Shown here: in pieces, positions 33,770 through 46,373 of the stretch
How the letters are laid out: the number at the start of each line of letters is the position of its first letter
Position numbering within the stretch: position 1 is the stretch's first letter
NCBI GenBank assembly: GCA_016785225.1
Contig: JAFBJZ010000406.1
Coordinates: forward strand, 101,325-165,324
Source of the DNA: Psettodes erumei
Taxonomy: Eukaryota; Chordata; Actinopteri; Pleuronectiformes; Psettodidae
Direction: 5' to 3'
DNA: 64,000 nt
The notes under the pieces: generated by a model
The model's input: only the letters and a program-made list of their open reading frames with translations
Database searches by the model: none
What the model was told of the DNA's origin: nothing
Program-made: the position numbers and the translations under genes

Positions 33770-35090
33770 TGCTCCTTTTTTTTACACTTTGTTATTTTGC
33801 AGATTTCAACTTATTTCAATACTCTGTACCTTTTTGTAGTTAAAGGTACAGCTTTGACTCTTGTTGGTAAGGCACTCTGGAGCAGTTTTTTTCAAGGACT
33901 TCTCTGTATTTAGCTGCATTCATCTTTCCCTCAATTCTATCCAGTCTGCCTCTCCATACCACTGAGAAACTCCCACATGATATAATTGTGCCACCACCAT
34001 GCATCATTGTTGTTGGTTGTTATTAGCCAAAAACCAGCAGTGTCTACTGTTAACCAGACATAGTACTTGGAATTCTCAGAAGGTTAAATATTTGTCCAAT
34101 CAGACCGGAGTATTTCCCTCATGCTCTCAGAGTCTTATAAATGTGGGCTGTGATGTCTTTTACTCACAGTGGCTTCTGTCTTGCCTCTCGACCATTACTG
34201 CCACATTGATGGAGTGCTTCTGAGCTGGTTGTCCTTCTGGGAGGTTCTCACATCTCTACAGAGGACTTCTTAAACTCTCATGGAGTGACCATAGGGTCTT
34301 GGTCACCTCCCTGACCAAAGTCCTTGTTGTCCACATTACTGGATTGCCAACTGTAGAAAGTACTGATGGCTCCAAACATCTTCAACTTCACATTTATCAA
34401 GGCCATTGTTCTCCAGGGAACAGTCAAAATTTTACAAATTGTTTTATATCTTCTGATTTATTTTCCACAAAAGTATATCTTGGAAGTCAACAGAGAGTTC
34501 TTTTGACTTAATGGCTTGGCGTTTGTCTTGACATGCAGTGTGATTAGTGGGGACCATATTAACATAGGTGTTTCAGCTACTGACATAACATAACTTGATG
34601 TGTTTTCTTGCTGTAAAAAGGTTGTATATGCAGTCAAGTTGGGTGTAGTTGTCTGTCATTCCTTCCATGCACTGTACTTCTACAAAGTAATCTTAAAATG
34701 TAAAAACATATTTGGAGAGAGTGAGCGAGTTCAGACTGAAGAAATGACACGTAGTTCTTACTGTGGTGCTTTCAGAAGTTTGAGAACTTCAGAATGTTTC
34801 AGTCCAGTGTCCAACTTCCAGTGTCCATCATTTCAAATTTAAACACCTGAGTTGTGTAAATGTGACTTCATGAAATTTCATGAAATTACGAAGTGGTGGT
34901 GGTAATTACTTTGTTTTAATTCAAAGTGAATGTAGCAGAAACAATGTGTTTGGCTTTCTAAACTATTGTATGTCCAAATAATTAAAGTACCATAGGTGGA
35001 CTCAAGTCAAGTTTTAGACACATTTCAAGGATCATAAAAGCACATAAAGCACTTGACCACAATTTGAAGTATCACAACAAGGGGTCTAAC
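33770..35090 (-). mobile_element. Tc1-like transposon relic with internal insertion
   Basis: The + strand shows the antisense of an abundant fish Tc1 element: 'tctctgtatttagctgcatt' (33,902), 'gatataattgtgccaccacc' (33,979), 'agctggttgtccttctggga' (34,223) and 'ggtcacctccctgaccaaag' (34,301). On the - strand the last block reads TRTLVREVTKT, part of the Tc1 DNA-binding region. The far end 'aggtggactcaagtcaagtt' (34,995) to 'aaggggtct' (35,088) matches the element's other terminus. About 390 bp between 34,572 and 34,965 do not belong to the family and look inserted. No open frame. Confidence 0.75.
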
Positions 35091-36650
35091 TACAATTAAA
35101 TTGATTTTTGAAATTAATTTTCTCAAATTAATTAATACTTCAGTGAAATTAATGATAAATAGTAATAATTATTAAATAATGCTGTATTAACATACTACAT
35201 TGCAAATATTTCAATAATATTCTCAGACTGGGTCAGTGATTGCCCTAAAAAATATCAGTATAAATTATCAGTCAAGTCTGGAAGAAGACATGTATGTAAC
35301 ACATCAAGATGCACAACAAAGCTTGTACATGGTTCAGAGAGATTTTTCCTGACTTATTTGACTTATGTTTGGCTGTGAAGGAAAAATCCACAGTCTCTCC
35401 AGTGTACTCTGTTGTGTGCCATTTTTTTTCACAACTTCAACAAGCAGTTCCTTTTTGTTTTTCTATCTTTCCTCCAAATTTTCATTGGCTTTCTGTCTAA
35501 CTTTTGTTTTTGACTTGCAACATCTTAACATTTTTAATTCATTGGGCTTTTCTGAGGGTATGATGCAGTATTACTGCATTACAATATATGCCCAAAAGTG
35601 TAGACAAATACAAGAAAGTACTTAAATGTTTATTTGATCATATTTATTGTTATTGGTAGATTATGGCTCCCATTATATTTGACAAATTTACAGTATGATA
35701 AATGCCAGCGATCTAAAATTACAAGGAGTTTTGAAAAGTGCAGAGCATATTGCAGTCTCATTGTGTCAAATTTTAATTTTCTTCCATTCAGAACAATATT
35801 TTTAAAACCTTATTAGAACCCTTTCATGTAACGACCTTGATATGCCTTTGGCACTCATCTATGCACCATCTTTGCAACTGCTAATGTGTTAGTTGGTGAT
35901 GGGGACAGATCTAAAGCGATATGAACAATTGTGTTATTTATCATACACAGCACTTGTTTTGTATTTTGTACTTCTTTACTTGTTCCTTACATCTAAATAA
36001 TATGCTGGTATTTGTGCCTCTGTTGTGTGTTCTGGATCAGTGGCAGTGCAATTATAAACAAAGAGCAGCAGCCAGGCAGCATGATCACTGGTTGTTACCA
36101 AACTCAGGCACACCCATGCATATGCCACAATGATGCAATTGTAGAGGTTAATCATGGCATAGGCATGCAATTTATTATTGTTGGCTAACATGTTTTTTGT
36201 GAAAGGTAAGGCCATCCAAAATAATTTTTTAGTTACACAATGACTGTATGCTCATGCTTGAATTTATCTGCACAATAGTCATATAACCGATTTCAAAAAG
36301 TCAAATTGAAATGCATGTTTTGTTCATCCATCCACCCACTCCAGGCTCTGCACAACATTTTGCACTGATAGTAAAGGGTCTTACAACAACCTACAGTGCA
36401 TGCAGATGCAGCTGCCAGTAGCTCCCTCAATTTTTTTCCCTACTACCTATTTTCATATTAATTTGCTACTTTTTGACCTTTATTACTGGAGCACACATTA
36501 CTTAGTATTACTTATGGCAGTAATACACTCACCAACATCAGAAGCATAGGAGTTTGCAGTGGCATATCAGACCATCTCTGCTTTCATTGTCCTACCAGCC
36601 AGCCAGTGCAGCCAACCAAACATTACTGCAAGAGGTACGATCAACCCATA

Positions 36651-36672
36651 GAGAGAGAGAGAGAGAGAGAGT
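36651..36672. repeat. (GA)n microsatellite
   Basis: Eleven GA units after 'cccata'. Confidence 0.9.
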
Positions 36673-36702
36673 AATTAGAGCCTGGATAAGCAAAGCCTAG
36701 TC

Positions 36703-36790
36703 AGGTCAGATTTATTTGTACAGCACAATTAAAATAACAGCCTCAGGTTGACCAATGTGCTTTACTTAGAAAATTGAAAATCACAGATAA
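36703..36790. repeat. Fish SINE/LINE-tail fragment
   Basis: 'tcagatttatttgtacagca' followed by 'gttgaccaatgtgctttact' resembles the abundant teleost repeat end 'tcaatttatttgtatagcac...ccaaagtgctttacag'. Short and diverged. Confidence 0.45.
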
Positions 36791-37339
36791 CACACAAGTT
36801 ATGAAACTAATAGCCAAACGTAGAAAGCCAAGGAAAACAAGGAGAGAATGGTAACAATGAATAAAGGAAAGAAGGATATAAGGGGTAGGAAAAATGAGGG
36901 AGGATCTGATTACATTAGTTTGGATTAAGTTTGATCAGTGATTCAGTCCTGTGACAGATGTCACATTTTTAAAAAAAATAATCTCAACAATGTAAAACTC
37001 TTCATCCTGGTGGAAACCTTGTTTATTGTGGATGCTGAACATATGGTGGGAATGTTAATAGTCATGGTATTTTTGGCCCAATCACACCAGTATTTCAAAG
37101 GGATACATTTTGCAGAGTAAATAATTAACTCCAAATGAATCGCTGTGATTAGCGGCTGCAGTTTTTACACACCTTTGAAATAACAGCACCTTTATCAGAA
37201 TGCTGAATGCTGAATGATTTAAGCTCAGTATTTAACATTCTCCCTTATTAAATTAAAATCTAGGGTTAGAGTAACTGCACCTGAGCAAAACACTCTGCAA
37301 CTGGATATTGTCTTCCTTCACAAACAGACCCCAGACAGT

Positions 37340-37640
37340 TAGCAGTCCCTCCTCCGCCACTCTAGTGAAACCACAATCATCGACTGGATTACAAACGATG
37401 ATTTAAATCCATATTGGTAGGAAGTCAACAGGGTGGTGCACAGAGAACAACCTATGGCTTAACTTCAACAAAACCAGGGAGCTGATTGTTGATTTTAGAG
37501 AACAGGAGGCAAAGACACACACGCCTGTCTACATCAGTGGAGCCAAGGTGGAGCAGGTCAACAGTTTTAGGTTTCTAGGAATCTCTATCATCTGTTATGG
37601 TCATCAGATATCTGCACCTGGGTAAAGAAAGCTGAAAAAG
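37340..37640 (+). pseudogene. CR1/L2/Rex-type LINE RT fragment
   Basis: On +, readable peptides are SSETTIIDWITNDD (about 37,364), then NLWLNFNKTRELIVDFREQE (about 37,450) and VYISGAKVEQVNSFRFLGIS (about 37,525). These are the post-catalytic RT blocks (N..K(T/C)kELIVDFR...FKFLG) of CR1/L2/Rex1-like LINEs, but the two blocks are separated by stops. The (A/F)ADD box lies within a degraded part: ETTII stands where DDTTII is normal. Confidence 0.65.
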
Positions 37641-39046
37641 GACCAGACCTCTTGGTTTTTTTTCTTTCTACACAGCCCCTGGTTTTCATTCATGGTTAGA
37701 AAATTGGTAAAGAGTAATGCAAAGTGCACATGATTTATAGTAAATTGGTATAAATATGCAACTATGAAGGAAATCTTTTTGCACATGTTGTCATCCTCAT
37801 CAATTGTGTCTTGAGTAGTACAGTGAATGTTGAAATCTGAACTTTCCAACAGAGGCCGAACGTGTCTGTGCTTGCATGACAGTTTTTTACATAACAAAAT
37901 GGTACTATTCAGCAACAAATATAAGACATATTTCCTGCTGACCTTATTAAATAAACATCTTCATGCTCTTCATCTTCAATTACAGATGCTAGTCTGAGTG
38001 CCCAGAATCACTGTATCACTGTAAACACTTCAGGGATGAATTTTTATTTCCTGCTTTTCCTCCAGCAAACCTCGATAGAAACTCTGGCCAAGCTGGGATG
38101 GAGAGCCTTCCTCCAAGTCAAATGCTGCTGTTATCTTCCAAATTCAAGATGGTTTTAGGTGCTGATACTTTCTGGCAAGGCACTGCATCTCGCCAGAATG
38201 TCACCACCTTCATATAATCTGTAGATGACCCTGAATGCTGAATGAGACAGATGGATGTGGTGAAATGCCTGGCAAGTCAGCATCTCTCTCTCTCTGTGGG
38301 GTTATCTTACTTCTTCCTTATCCCCCTCCTTCCCTTTGTTTTGTCTGTGTCTCTTGTCCATATTTCACAAACCCCTGGAGTCTGCTGAAGAATGCAGTGT
38401 GCAATTAGCAATCACTGTGAAGGCCATTTCTGTGATTTCTTAGTGTACATTCCAGTTCGAACTGAGTGTGGAGATTTGTGTCCCAATCAATTATCTATGA
38501 TCCTGCAGATACATATAGGAGTAGACAGAGGGATCTTTGAGAGTCTGTTAACTTCCATATAACTTTGATGGTTCAAAAGATTGAAAAGCCTTTAAAAATA
38601 TGGACATGGACAAGGCTATGGAAAATGTTTCAGGAATGAGACATTAAGAATGCAGAAGAAAGAAATACGCACAAAATAAACTGCTAAACTGCTGTTTATT
38701 TTGTTCAGTAAATGAAATGCGCAGTGGTTTGGTTTGGTAAATTGTGTTTGTGTATTATAGCCGCTGAATCAGTTTTGCCGTGTTAGTGGAGGTCCTGATG
38801 AAAATTAGTAGGATGTGTAGATGTCTTTCAGGTGTCACACCTCACTTTAACCAACATCATGTCATACAGTGGCCGGTATCCATTCGAACTTGATCTGACT
38901 GGATGATTAGCAGTGACAGGAGGAATTTGCTGACCTGCATGACCACCTCATGTGTGCATTTGTATGGCTGTTCAGTGAGAGGACAAGTTTCAGACCACTG
39001 GAGTGAGGACAATTTGGCTGGTCCAACCACAAGTATCACTGAATAG

Positions 39047-39102
39047 ATTAATAGATTAATTTACAAATGAATTTATTAATGCATATTAATCTATAAATTA
39101 AT
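39047..39102. promoter_or_regulatory. Cluster of five ATTAAT words
   Basis: ATTAAT occurs at about 39,047, 39,055, 39,075, 39,085 and 39,097 in otherwise AT-rich intron DNA. The word is palindromic and resembles homeodomain core sites. Function is speculative, and base composition alone could produce part of this. Confidence 0.2.
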
Positions 39103-41739
39103 AGCTTGTTACATCACATAGCTAATTTGCATTGTTTAACCATGTTTTTCCAGTGCACGGCCCAGGTGTCACCGAAAGGCTAAAAGGTGAAACAAACCAG
39201 AGAACTAATAAGAAAAAGAAAAACAGCAGGAAAACGGAAATGCAAAAAGAAAGAGAAATTGTTATTTAAAATGCATAATTAAAATGTGAATACTTAATTC
39301 AATATGTTAATCCAGTTCACTATTATATTTTTAAAATTCCTCTTTTTATTGGCCATGTCAATATCAATAATGAATTAATTGTTGTTTTGTCTATTTATTT
39401 ATAAATTAATAAATTGACATGGGGTTTACCTGGGATTTATTTATTTAAGATCCAACATTTTGGACTCGTGAGGACCTTTAGTCAAGATGTGGCTCAAGAG
39501 ATGCCAGAGGAACAGCAGCTTCCTCAAATTTTTTTTCCTATATGAATAAAGTCTCTCATATAGTTTTCATATTAGAACCACAATTATCTATTAGCCAGCA
39601 GACAGAAAATTAATCTGTAACTATTCTGATAATTGATAAATCATTGTTAATGTGAAAATGCCTCTATATGTCTCTGAATTCACACAGTTTATTCAAGTAG
39701 TATTTGTGCATTGAGTCTTGTCTCATAACTGTCTGTAAAAAAGGCTGTGAATATTCTCATTTGCCCAGGTCATGGTTATCTCAAGGAAATTTTAATCGAA
39801 ATTAACTGGACTGGTATGTCAGGCCTTTTTTATATATAAACTAGAAATATATATGTCCTGAAGACAATATACTCTTCCTTATGTGTACTGAATTTTTCAA
39901 AATTAAAATGCAATGTCAATGTTTCTTTTAGCAACTTTTACCACCTTCTGACTTTTAACACCTGACTTTTTGACTGTTGATATTCTTCAGCTAAAAGCAT
40001 GCTCAAAGACATGAAAAGGTTAACTTGTTGGTGTCAGGCCCCCCAAAGACTGACCTACAGACCTTATCAGCTGACATACTGAGTTTTAGACTGGGTGGGT
40101 CTGAGTGGGAGTTGGGGGGCATTGTGAATTGAGTTGAATGGAGGGTGAAAGAAGGTCAATGAGGATAGAATGCATAATGAAGTGTGTCACAGCTGAGAGT
40201 CCATCTGTTCACTAAATGCTTGCAGTTAAGCAGTTTGTTTGACTGAAACCAGAAGGATCGAATGACTGTGGATCCTTCGTTCCTTACGTTTGCACATATT
40301 TTAAAAAGAACTTGATATCAGACATATTCCTTATCATGTCTGCCTCTTGCAATATGGTCCATTTGTTTTGGCATGCTCTATTATGCTCTATCTACTTTTG
40401 TCTGTTCTGTAACAGTAACAGTAGCAGTAATTTTATAACACAAATGAATAACATTGCTCTATCTCACAGTATATGGTGTTAAAGTCATGGTATGCCCAAT
40501 GTCACTCCCTGGTTCCCCCATTCACTACTCTCTGTAAGAGACACTTAAAGTGAGCAGTTAACTGAAATTTCAGACACTTCCCTATCATTAAATGCTGTGA
40601 CTATATCAACATGCATTAGTGTTAAAAAATATGGGATTAAAATGTAGTTTTAAAAAATTAAGTATTTTCTAAAATTTCTCAGAGCATGGAACACAGTGAG
40701 GACTCGGATTAACTAAACATTGGTTAGCAATGACAAGCAAGAGGTGATATCAAAAGGCAAGGTTGTAATGTCCTCTGGGCAACCTTAGAAGTCATTCTCT
40801 TATTGTGCAATACAGTGTTTAATCAGAGTATTAGGCCCCAGGCCAGGTGTTGATTCAGAAATCAAAATGTGATCAGTTTCTTGATGTATTCCCTAAAGTG
40901 ATACCATCAGATCACGAGACCAGATACAGATTCTGCAAAGATGTACACTTAATCGTCCAACCTATGTTTTTCATCAGATAGTAAGATAAAACCCAACAAA
41001 GAATAGTTTTGGTCAGATATGCCTGACTGACTGAAATCTTCATTATAATCTACTAAAAGTATAACCAAATAAAATGTCAAAAGTTTTCATTGTCTAAAAC
41101 CAGACTAAAATAGTAACTGTTCTCAAGGCACACCAGTATTCCTGTCGGTGTGAAATTGCCTTTATTACAATTGTCATCACTCTTACCACTCTATCAACAT
41201 TTATTTCAATTTGAAATTGCAAAAAACATTTCCTGAGAAAAATAAATGAATCATTGATTGAACAAAAATAATTCATTTTATTCTTTTAATTAATTATTAA
41301 TTTAGATATTCAATATTAAAGAATTGAATGAATTAATTTAAACAAGAGAACTGACAACCTTTTTTAAAAAATGGGCAAATAAACTAAAAAAAGGGAGGGG
41401 CAGAAAAGTGACTCTGTATCGTAGGAAAGACAGATGTGAAAACACATGGCCTATCCAGCAATACCATTTTGGAGTTCTGAGATGAATTAATGGTTGATTT
41501 CTAACCAGTCACACAATACCTGCCACGACAAAATTCCTTTCAACTATCCACATTCTTGTATCTGGGTTATTCCGGCATACTGCAGCAGTTATTGCCAGGG
41601 TGTCCCAAAGTTTTTCAGTTGTGCTGTCCCACTTACTGCTATGTCATGCAGAATGGGCAGGCACATAATTCCATGGGTTCAATTCTTCTCTTTGCAGACC
41701 AGAAGTGTAACAATCAACATACCTCACATCACCTTATCA

Positions 41740-42070
41740 GACGTTTTCACTCAATCCACAATGGTCTTGCTGCCTCTGTTGCAGATCCCATGCTCTCCTG
41801 AAGTGGGCCAAGTTTCTCTCAGTGTGGAAGGGATGTTTGGTTTTCAGATGCCTTTTCAACTTGTTAGCATTAGCCAACTTCTGCTGACAAATTAACCACT
41901 CAGGCTAGGAGCAGTTGACATCACCAGTCCAGCTGAAACAAGAAGACACAGAGCTTTCATTACGCTTTTGACTGATTCTTTTTTTTCTATTTTCTGTTGG
42001 TGTTGATTCATCCTCTGCACTTATAGATGTCATCTGACATCTACCAGCAGCACACTGACAACTGGGGTTG
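41740..42070 (-). pseudogene. BED zinc-finger relic of a ZBED5/SCAND3-like hAT gene
   Basis: On the - strand KKRISQKRNESSVSSCFSWTG (about 42,000-41,935), then LICQQKLANANKLKRHLKTK (about 41,905-41,845), then HPFHTERNLAHFRRAWDLQQ. This matches the start of domesticated hAT-type proteins: a basic run, R.Y..SF..FGFTWTG, and a BED finger (C-X2-C ... H-X3-5-H) with the KLKRHLETKHP helix. The first zinc Cys is not clear and there is a stop between the blocks. Nothing of the transposase core follows to the left. The + strand frame at 41,494-41,895 is the shadow of this relic. Confidence 0.7.
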
Positions 42071-42434
42071 CCTATGTTTTTAATGGTATAGAATTTACCT
42101 CTGTATTGAGAAATTAGTGCATACAGAAAACACACATTCATTCACATTCATAAGATTTTAATAGTTGTGTATTCTAATAATATGTATTTTTGGGAAACAT
42201 TGATTACTGGAAACATCTCCTCTCTAAATGACTGATGATAGCTGTTGGTGGGCTTTAGCTGCTCATGTGACTTTGGAGACTGTATTTCACAGATCATTTG
42301 AAAAATACTAATCATGAACTTACGCTAATAATTACTATTTAACTACCATTTATTTCTTATATATTTTGGCACCACCATCAGGAGCACTAATCTGCTGCCC
42401 TTAGTCATACATTTACACTCTGTTTGCTATTATT

Positions 42435-42532
42435 AGGGCCCGAGCACCTTCAGTGCGAAGGCCCTATTGTAATTCGAAAGATTATTATTATTATTATTAT
42501 TAGGGCCCGAGCACCTTCAGTGCGAAGGCCCT
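42435..42532 (+). repeat. Duplicated head hairpin of array unit 1
   Basis: Two copies (42,435-42,465 and 42,502-42,532) of a 31-bp hairpin-forming segment starting AGGGCCCGAGCACC and ending GAAGGCCCT. AGGGCC pairs with GGCCCT, and an inner CAC pairs with GTG. They are separated by (ATT)n. Confidence 0.88.
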
Positions 42533-44271
42533 ATTGTAATTCGAAAGATTATTATACTTATTACTTACTTATTATATTATTATACCCCTCCCCATAGGGG
42601 TTATTTCGACCGAGACAGATGAAATTTGGTGGGTGCGTAGAGAATGACAAGACCTTCGAAAAAGTCTCTTGCGGCCATGACTCAAACCCAACAGGAAGTC
42701 GGCCATTTTGATTTGAATATGCAAATTTTGGCCGTTTTTGGCCATTCGCACGTGTTGTATTTGAATGAACTCCTCCTAGGGATTTCGTTGCATCGACTTC
42801 AAACTTGGTGTACTGGCTCTCGAGGCTTTGGTGATCAAAAGTTATGAAAAGCTTTAATGGTACGTGAACGAAGTGGGCGTGGTGGCTGGCGGCGAATTTT
42901 GATGTTTAAGCCAGAAAGCACGAAACTGCCATAACTTCAGTGTACGTGCTCCGATCTCAGCCAAACTTCACATGTATGATAATAATCCACTCCTTGAGAC
43001 ATCTGCATAATCATATTCCATAAAAGTGACAGCGCCACCTATTGGCGACAGGAAATCACATGTTTTGTACTTTGATGTTCAACATCAAGTATCTAAATCC
43101 GATGAAGCTAAATTTTACTGTGGTAAGCCTTGAGACATGGTAGATGCTGGATTCAGAAGATGGCGTGCTCCCGCCTCATGGCAGCCCAGTGGCGGCGCGG
43201 CGAATGTGGATCCTTCGCCATCACCATCAAAGTGGTCTAATTTGCACATACCCTGGCCGATGTGCCTCAAATTACACACGTACAATCAGAGTGGCGGCCT
43301 GAAGAGATATGTGGGAGTATATGGTCATACTTTAATAGCGCCACCTATTGGCGACAGGAAGAAATTTTCAAAAACCCCTCCCCATTGAGGTTATTTTGAC
43401 CGAGGCGGATGAAATTCAGTCAGTGTGTGAAACATGCCACTACCTTCAAAAAAGTCTCTTGCAGCCATGACTCAAACCTCACAGGAAGTCAGCCATTTTG
43501 ATTTGAATATGAAAATTTGACGTATTTTTCGCCATTCGCACATGTTATATTTGAATGAACTCCTCCTAGAGATTTCATCGTATCGGCTTCAAACTTGGTG
43601 TGCTGACTCTTGAGGCCTTGGTAATCAAAAGTTATCAAAAGCTTTTATGGCTCGCGAATGGAATGGGCGTGGCGGTATGGTGAATTTTGATGTTTCGCCA
43701 GAAAGCACGAAATTGCCATAACTTCAGTGTACGTGCTCCGATCATCATCAAATTTCCCTTGTATGATTATGATGCCATCCCTCAGACATCTCCATAATCA
43801 TATTCCATAAAAGTGAGAGCGCCACCTAGTGGCGACAGGAAATGTCACGTTTTGTACTTTGATGTTGAACATACAGTTTCTTGATCAGACGGAGCTGAGA
43901 TTTACTTTGATGAGCCTAGAGACATGGCACATGCTCAGTTCTGAAGATGACTAGCTCCCGCCTCATGGCGTCCCCGTGGCGGGTCAGCAAAGTTTGATCC
44001 CTCGCCATCTCCATCGAAAGCATTGTAAATTGCACATGCCTCATCCGAACTGCCTCATATTACACACGTACGATCGGGGCAGCGTCCTGAAGAGATCTGT
44101 GGTACTATGTTGTTGCATTGTTGTAGCGTCACCTATTGGCGACAGAAGTAAATGTTCAAAAACACCTCCCTGTAGGGCTTTTCGGGGAAATTCGGGAATT
44201 CGGGATCGGCCGGGTCCCCCAAGTTGGCGCGGGGGTGCGAGGGCCCGTTATCACTGCTTGCAGTTTTAATT
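42435..44271 (+). repeat. Array unit 1
   Basis: Two head hairpins, monomer A (from 42,585), monomer B (from 43,374), and the tail 'gcgagggcccgttatcactg' ending in TTTTAATT. Four copies of the palindromic word CGCCACCTATTGGCG or near-copies occur at about 43,035, 43,340, 43,820 and 44,126. Confidence 0.85.
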
Positions 44272-44463
44272 AGGGCCCGAGCACCTTCAGTGCGAAGGCC
44301 CTATTGTATTTCAAGGGATTATTATTATTTTTCTTTTTATTATTATTATTAGGGCCCGAGCACCTTCAGTGCGAAGGCCCTATTGTATTTCAAGGGATTA
44401 TTATTATTTTTCTTTTTATTATTATTATTATTAGGGCCCGAGCACCTTCAGTGCGAAGGCCCT
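44272..44463 (+). repeat. Triplicated head hairpin of array unit 2
   Basis: The same 31-bp hairpin as in unit 1 is present three times (44,272-44,302; 44,351-44,381; 44,433-44,463), each followed by 'attgtatttcaagggattat' and an (ATT)n tract that lengthens to about 44,529. Near-identity between copies implies recent local amplification. Confidence 0.88.
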
Positions 44464-44494
44464 ATTGTATTTCAAGGGATTATTATTATTTTTC

Positions 44495-44530
<36 letters not shown>

Positions 44531-46373
44531 TTTTCACGACTTTTCTAGCGCATTTTTCGAGGCCTGAACATGCTCAAAAACTCACCAAATTTTGCACACA
44601 CGTCAGGTCCGGCGAAAAATTACGTATTTTAAGGGTCTCAAAAATGGGCGGAGCAAAATGGCTCGGTGGCGCCCCCTGGAAATTTTCAAATACCCCTCCC
44701 CATTGGGGTTATTTCGACCGAGACAGATGAAATTTGGTGGGTGCGTAGAGAATGATAAGACCTTCGAAAAAGTCTCTTGCGGCCATGACTCAAACCCAAC
44801 AGGAAGTCTGCCATTTTGATTTGAATATGCAAATTTTGGCCGTTTTTGGCCATTCGCACGTGTTGTATTTGAACGAAGTCCTCCTAGGGATTTCGTTGTA
44901 TCGACTTCAAACTTGGTGTACTGGCTCTTGAGGCTTTGGTGATCAAAAGTTATCAAAAGCTTTAATGGTACGTGAACGAAATGGGCGTGGTGGCGCGGCG
45001 AATTTTGATGTTTCGCCAGAAAGCACGAAACTGCCATAACTTCAGTGTACGTGCTCCGATCTCAGCCAAACTTCACATGTATGATAATAATCCACTCCTT
45101 GAGACATCTGCATAATCATATTCCATAAAAGTGACAGCGCCACCTATTGGTGACAGGAAATCACATGTTTTGTACTTTGATGTTCAACATCAAGTATCTA
45201 AATCCGATGAAGCTAAATTTTACTGTGGTAAGCCTTGAGACATGGTAGATGCTGGATTCAGAAGATGGCGTGCTCCCGCCTCATGGCAGCCCAGTGGCGG
45301 CACGGCGAATGTGGATCCTTCGCCATCACCATCAAAGTGGTCTAATTTGCACATACCCTGGCCGATGTGCCTCAAATTACACACGTGCAATCAGAGTGGC
45401 GGCCTGAAGAGATATGTGGGAGTATATGGTCATACTTTAATAGCGCCACCTATTGGCGACAGGAAGAAATTTTCAAAAACCCCTCCCCATTGAGGTTATT
45501 TTGACCGAGGCGGATGAAATTCAGTCGTTGTGTGAAACGTGCCACGACCTTCAAAAAAGTCTCTTGCAGCCATGACTCAAACCTCACAGGAAGTCAGCCA
45601 TTTTGATTTGAATATGAAAATTTGACGTATTTTTCGCCATTCGCACATGTTATATTTGAACGAACTCCTCCTAGGGATTTCGTCGTATCGACTTCATACT
45701 TGGTGTGCTGACTCTCGAGGCCTTGGTGATCAAAAGTTATCAAAAGCTTTTATGGCCCGCGTACGAAATGGGTGTGGCGGCACGGCGAATTTTGATGTTT
45801 TGTCAGAAAGAATGAAACTGCCATAACTTCAGTGTACTTGTTCCGATCTCAGCCAAACTTCACATGTATGATAATAATCCACTCCTTGAGACATCTGCAT
45901 AATCATATTCCATAAAAGTGACAGCGCCACCTATTGGCGACAGGAAATCACATGTTTTGTACTTTGATGTTCAACATCAAGTATCTAAATCCGATGAAGC
46001 TAAATTTTACTGTGGTAAGCCTTGAGACATGGTAGATGCTGGATTCACAAGATGGCGTGCTCCCGCCTCATGGCAGCCCAGTGGTGGCGCGGCGAATGTG
46101 GATCCTTCGCCATCACCATCAAAGTGGTCTAATTTGCACATACCTTGTCCGATGTGCCTCAAATTACACACGTATAATCAGAGCACTGGCCTGAAGAGAT
46201 CTATGGGACTATATGGTCCTATTGTCATAGCGCCACCTATTGGCGACAGGAGGAAATGTTCAAAAACGCCTCCCCATCGGGGTTTTCGGGGAAATTCGGG
46301 GAATTCAGCGTCAGCCGGGTCCCCCGAGTTGGCGCAGGGGTGCGAGGGCCCGTTATCACTGCTTGCAGTTTTA
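44272..46373 (+). repeat. Array unit 2
   Basis: Three head hairpins, a linker 'cgaggcctgaacatgctcaa' (44,559), monomer A (44,693), monomer B (45,479) and tail at 46,344-46,373. Confidence 0.85.

Noticed and set aside
41494..41895. 133-codon + strand open frame
   Set aside because: It is antisense to the BED zinc-finger relic, which gives recognisable peptides on the - strand.
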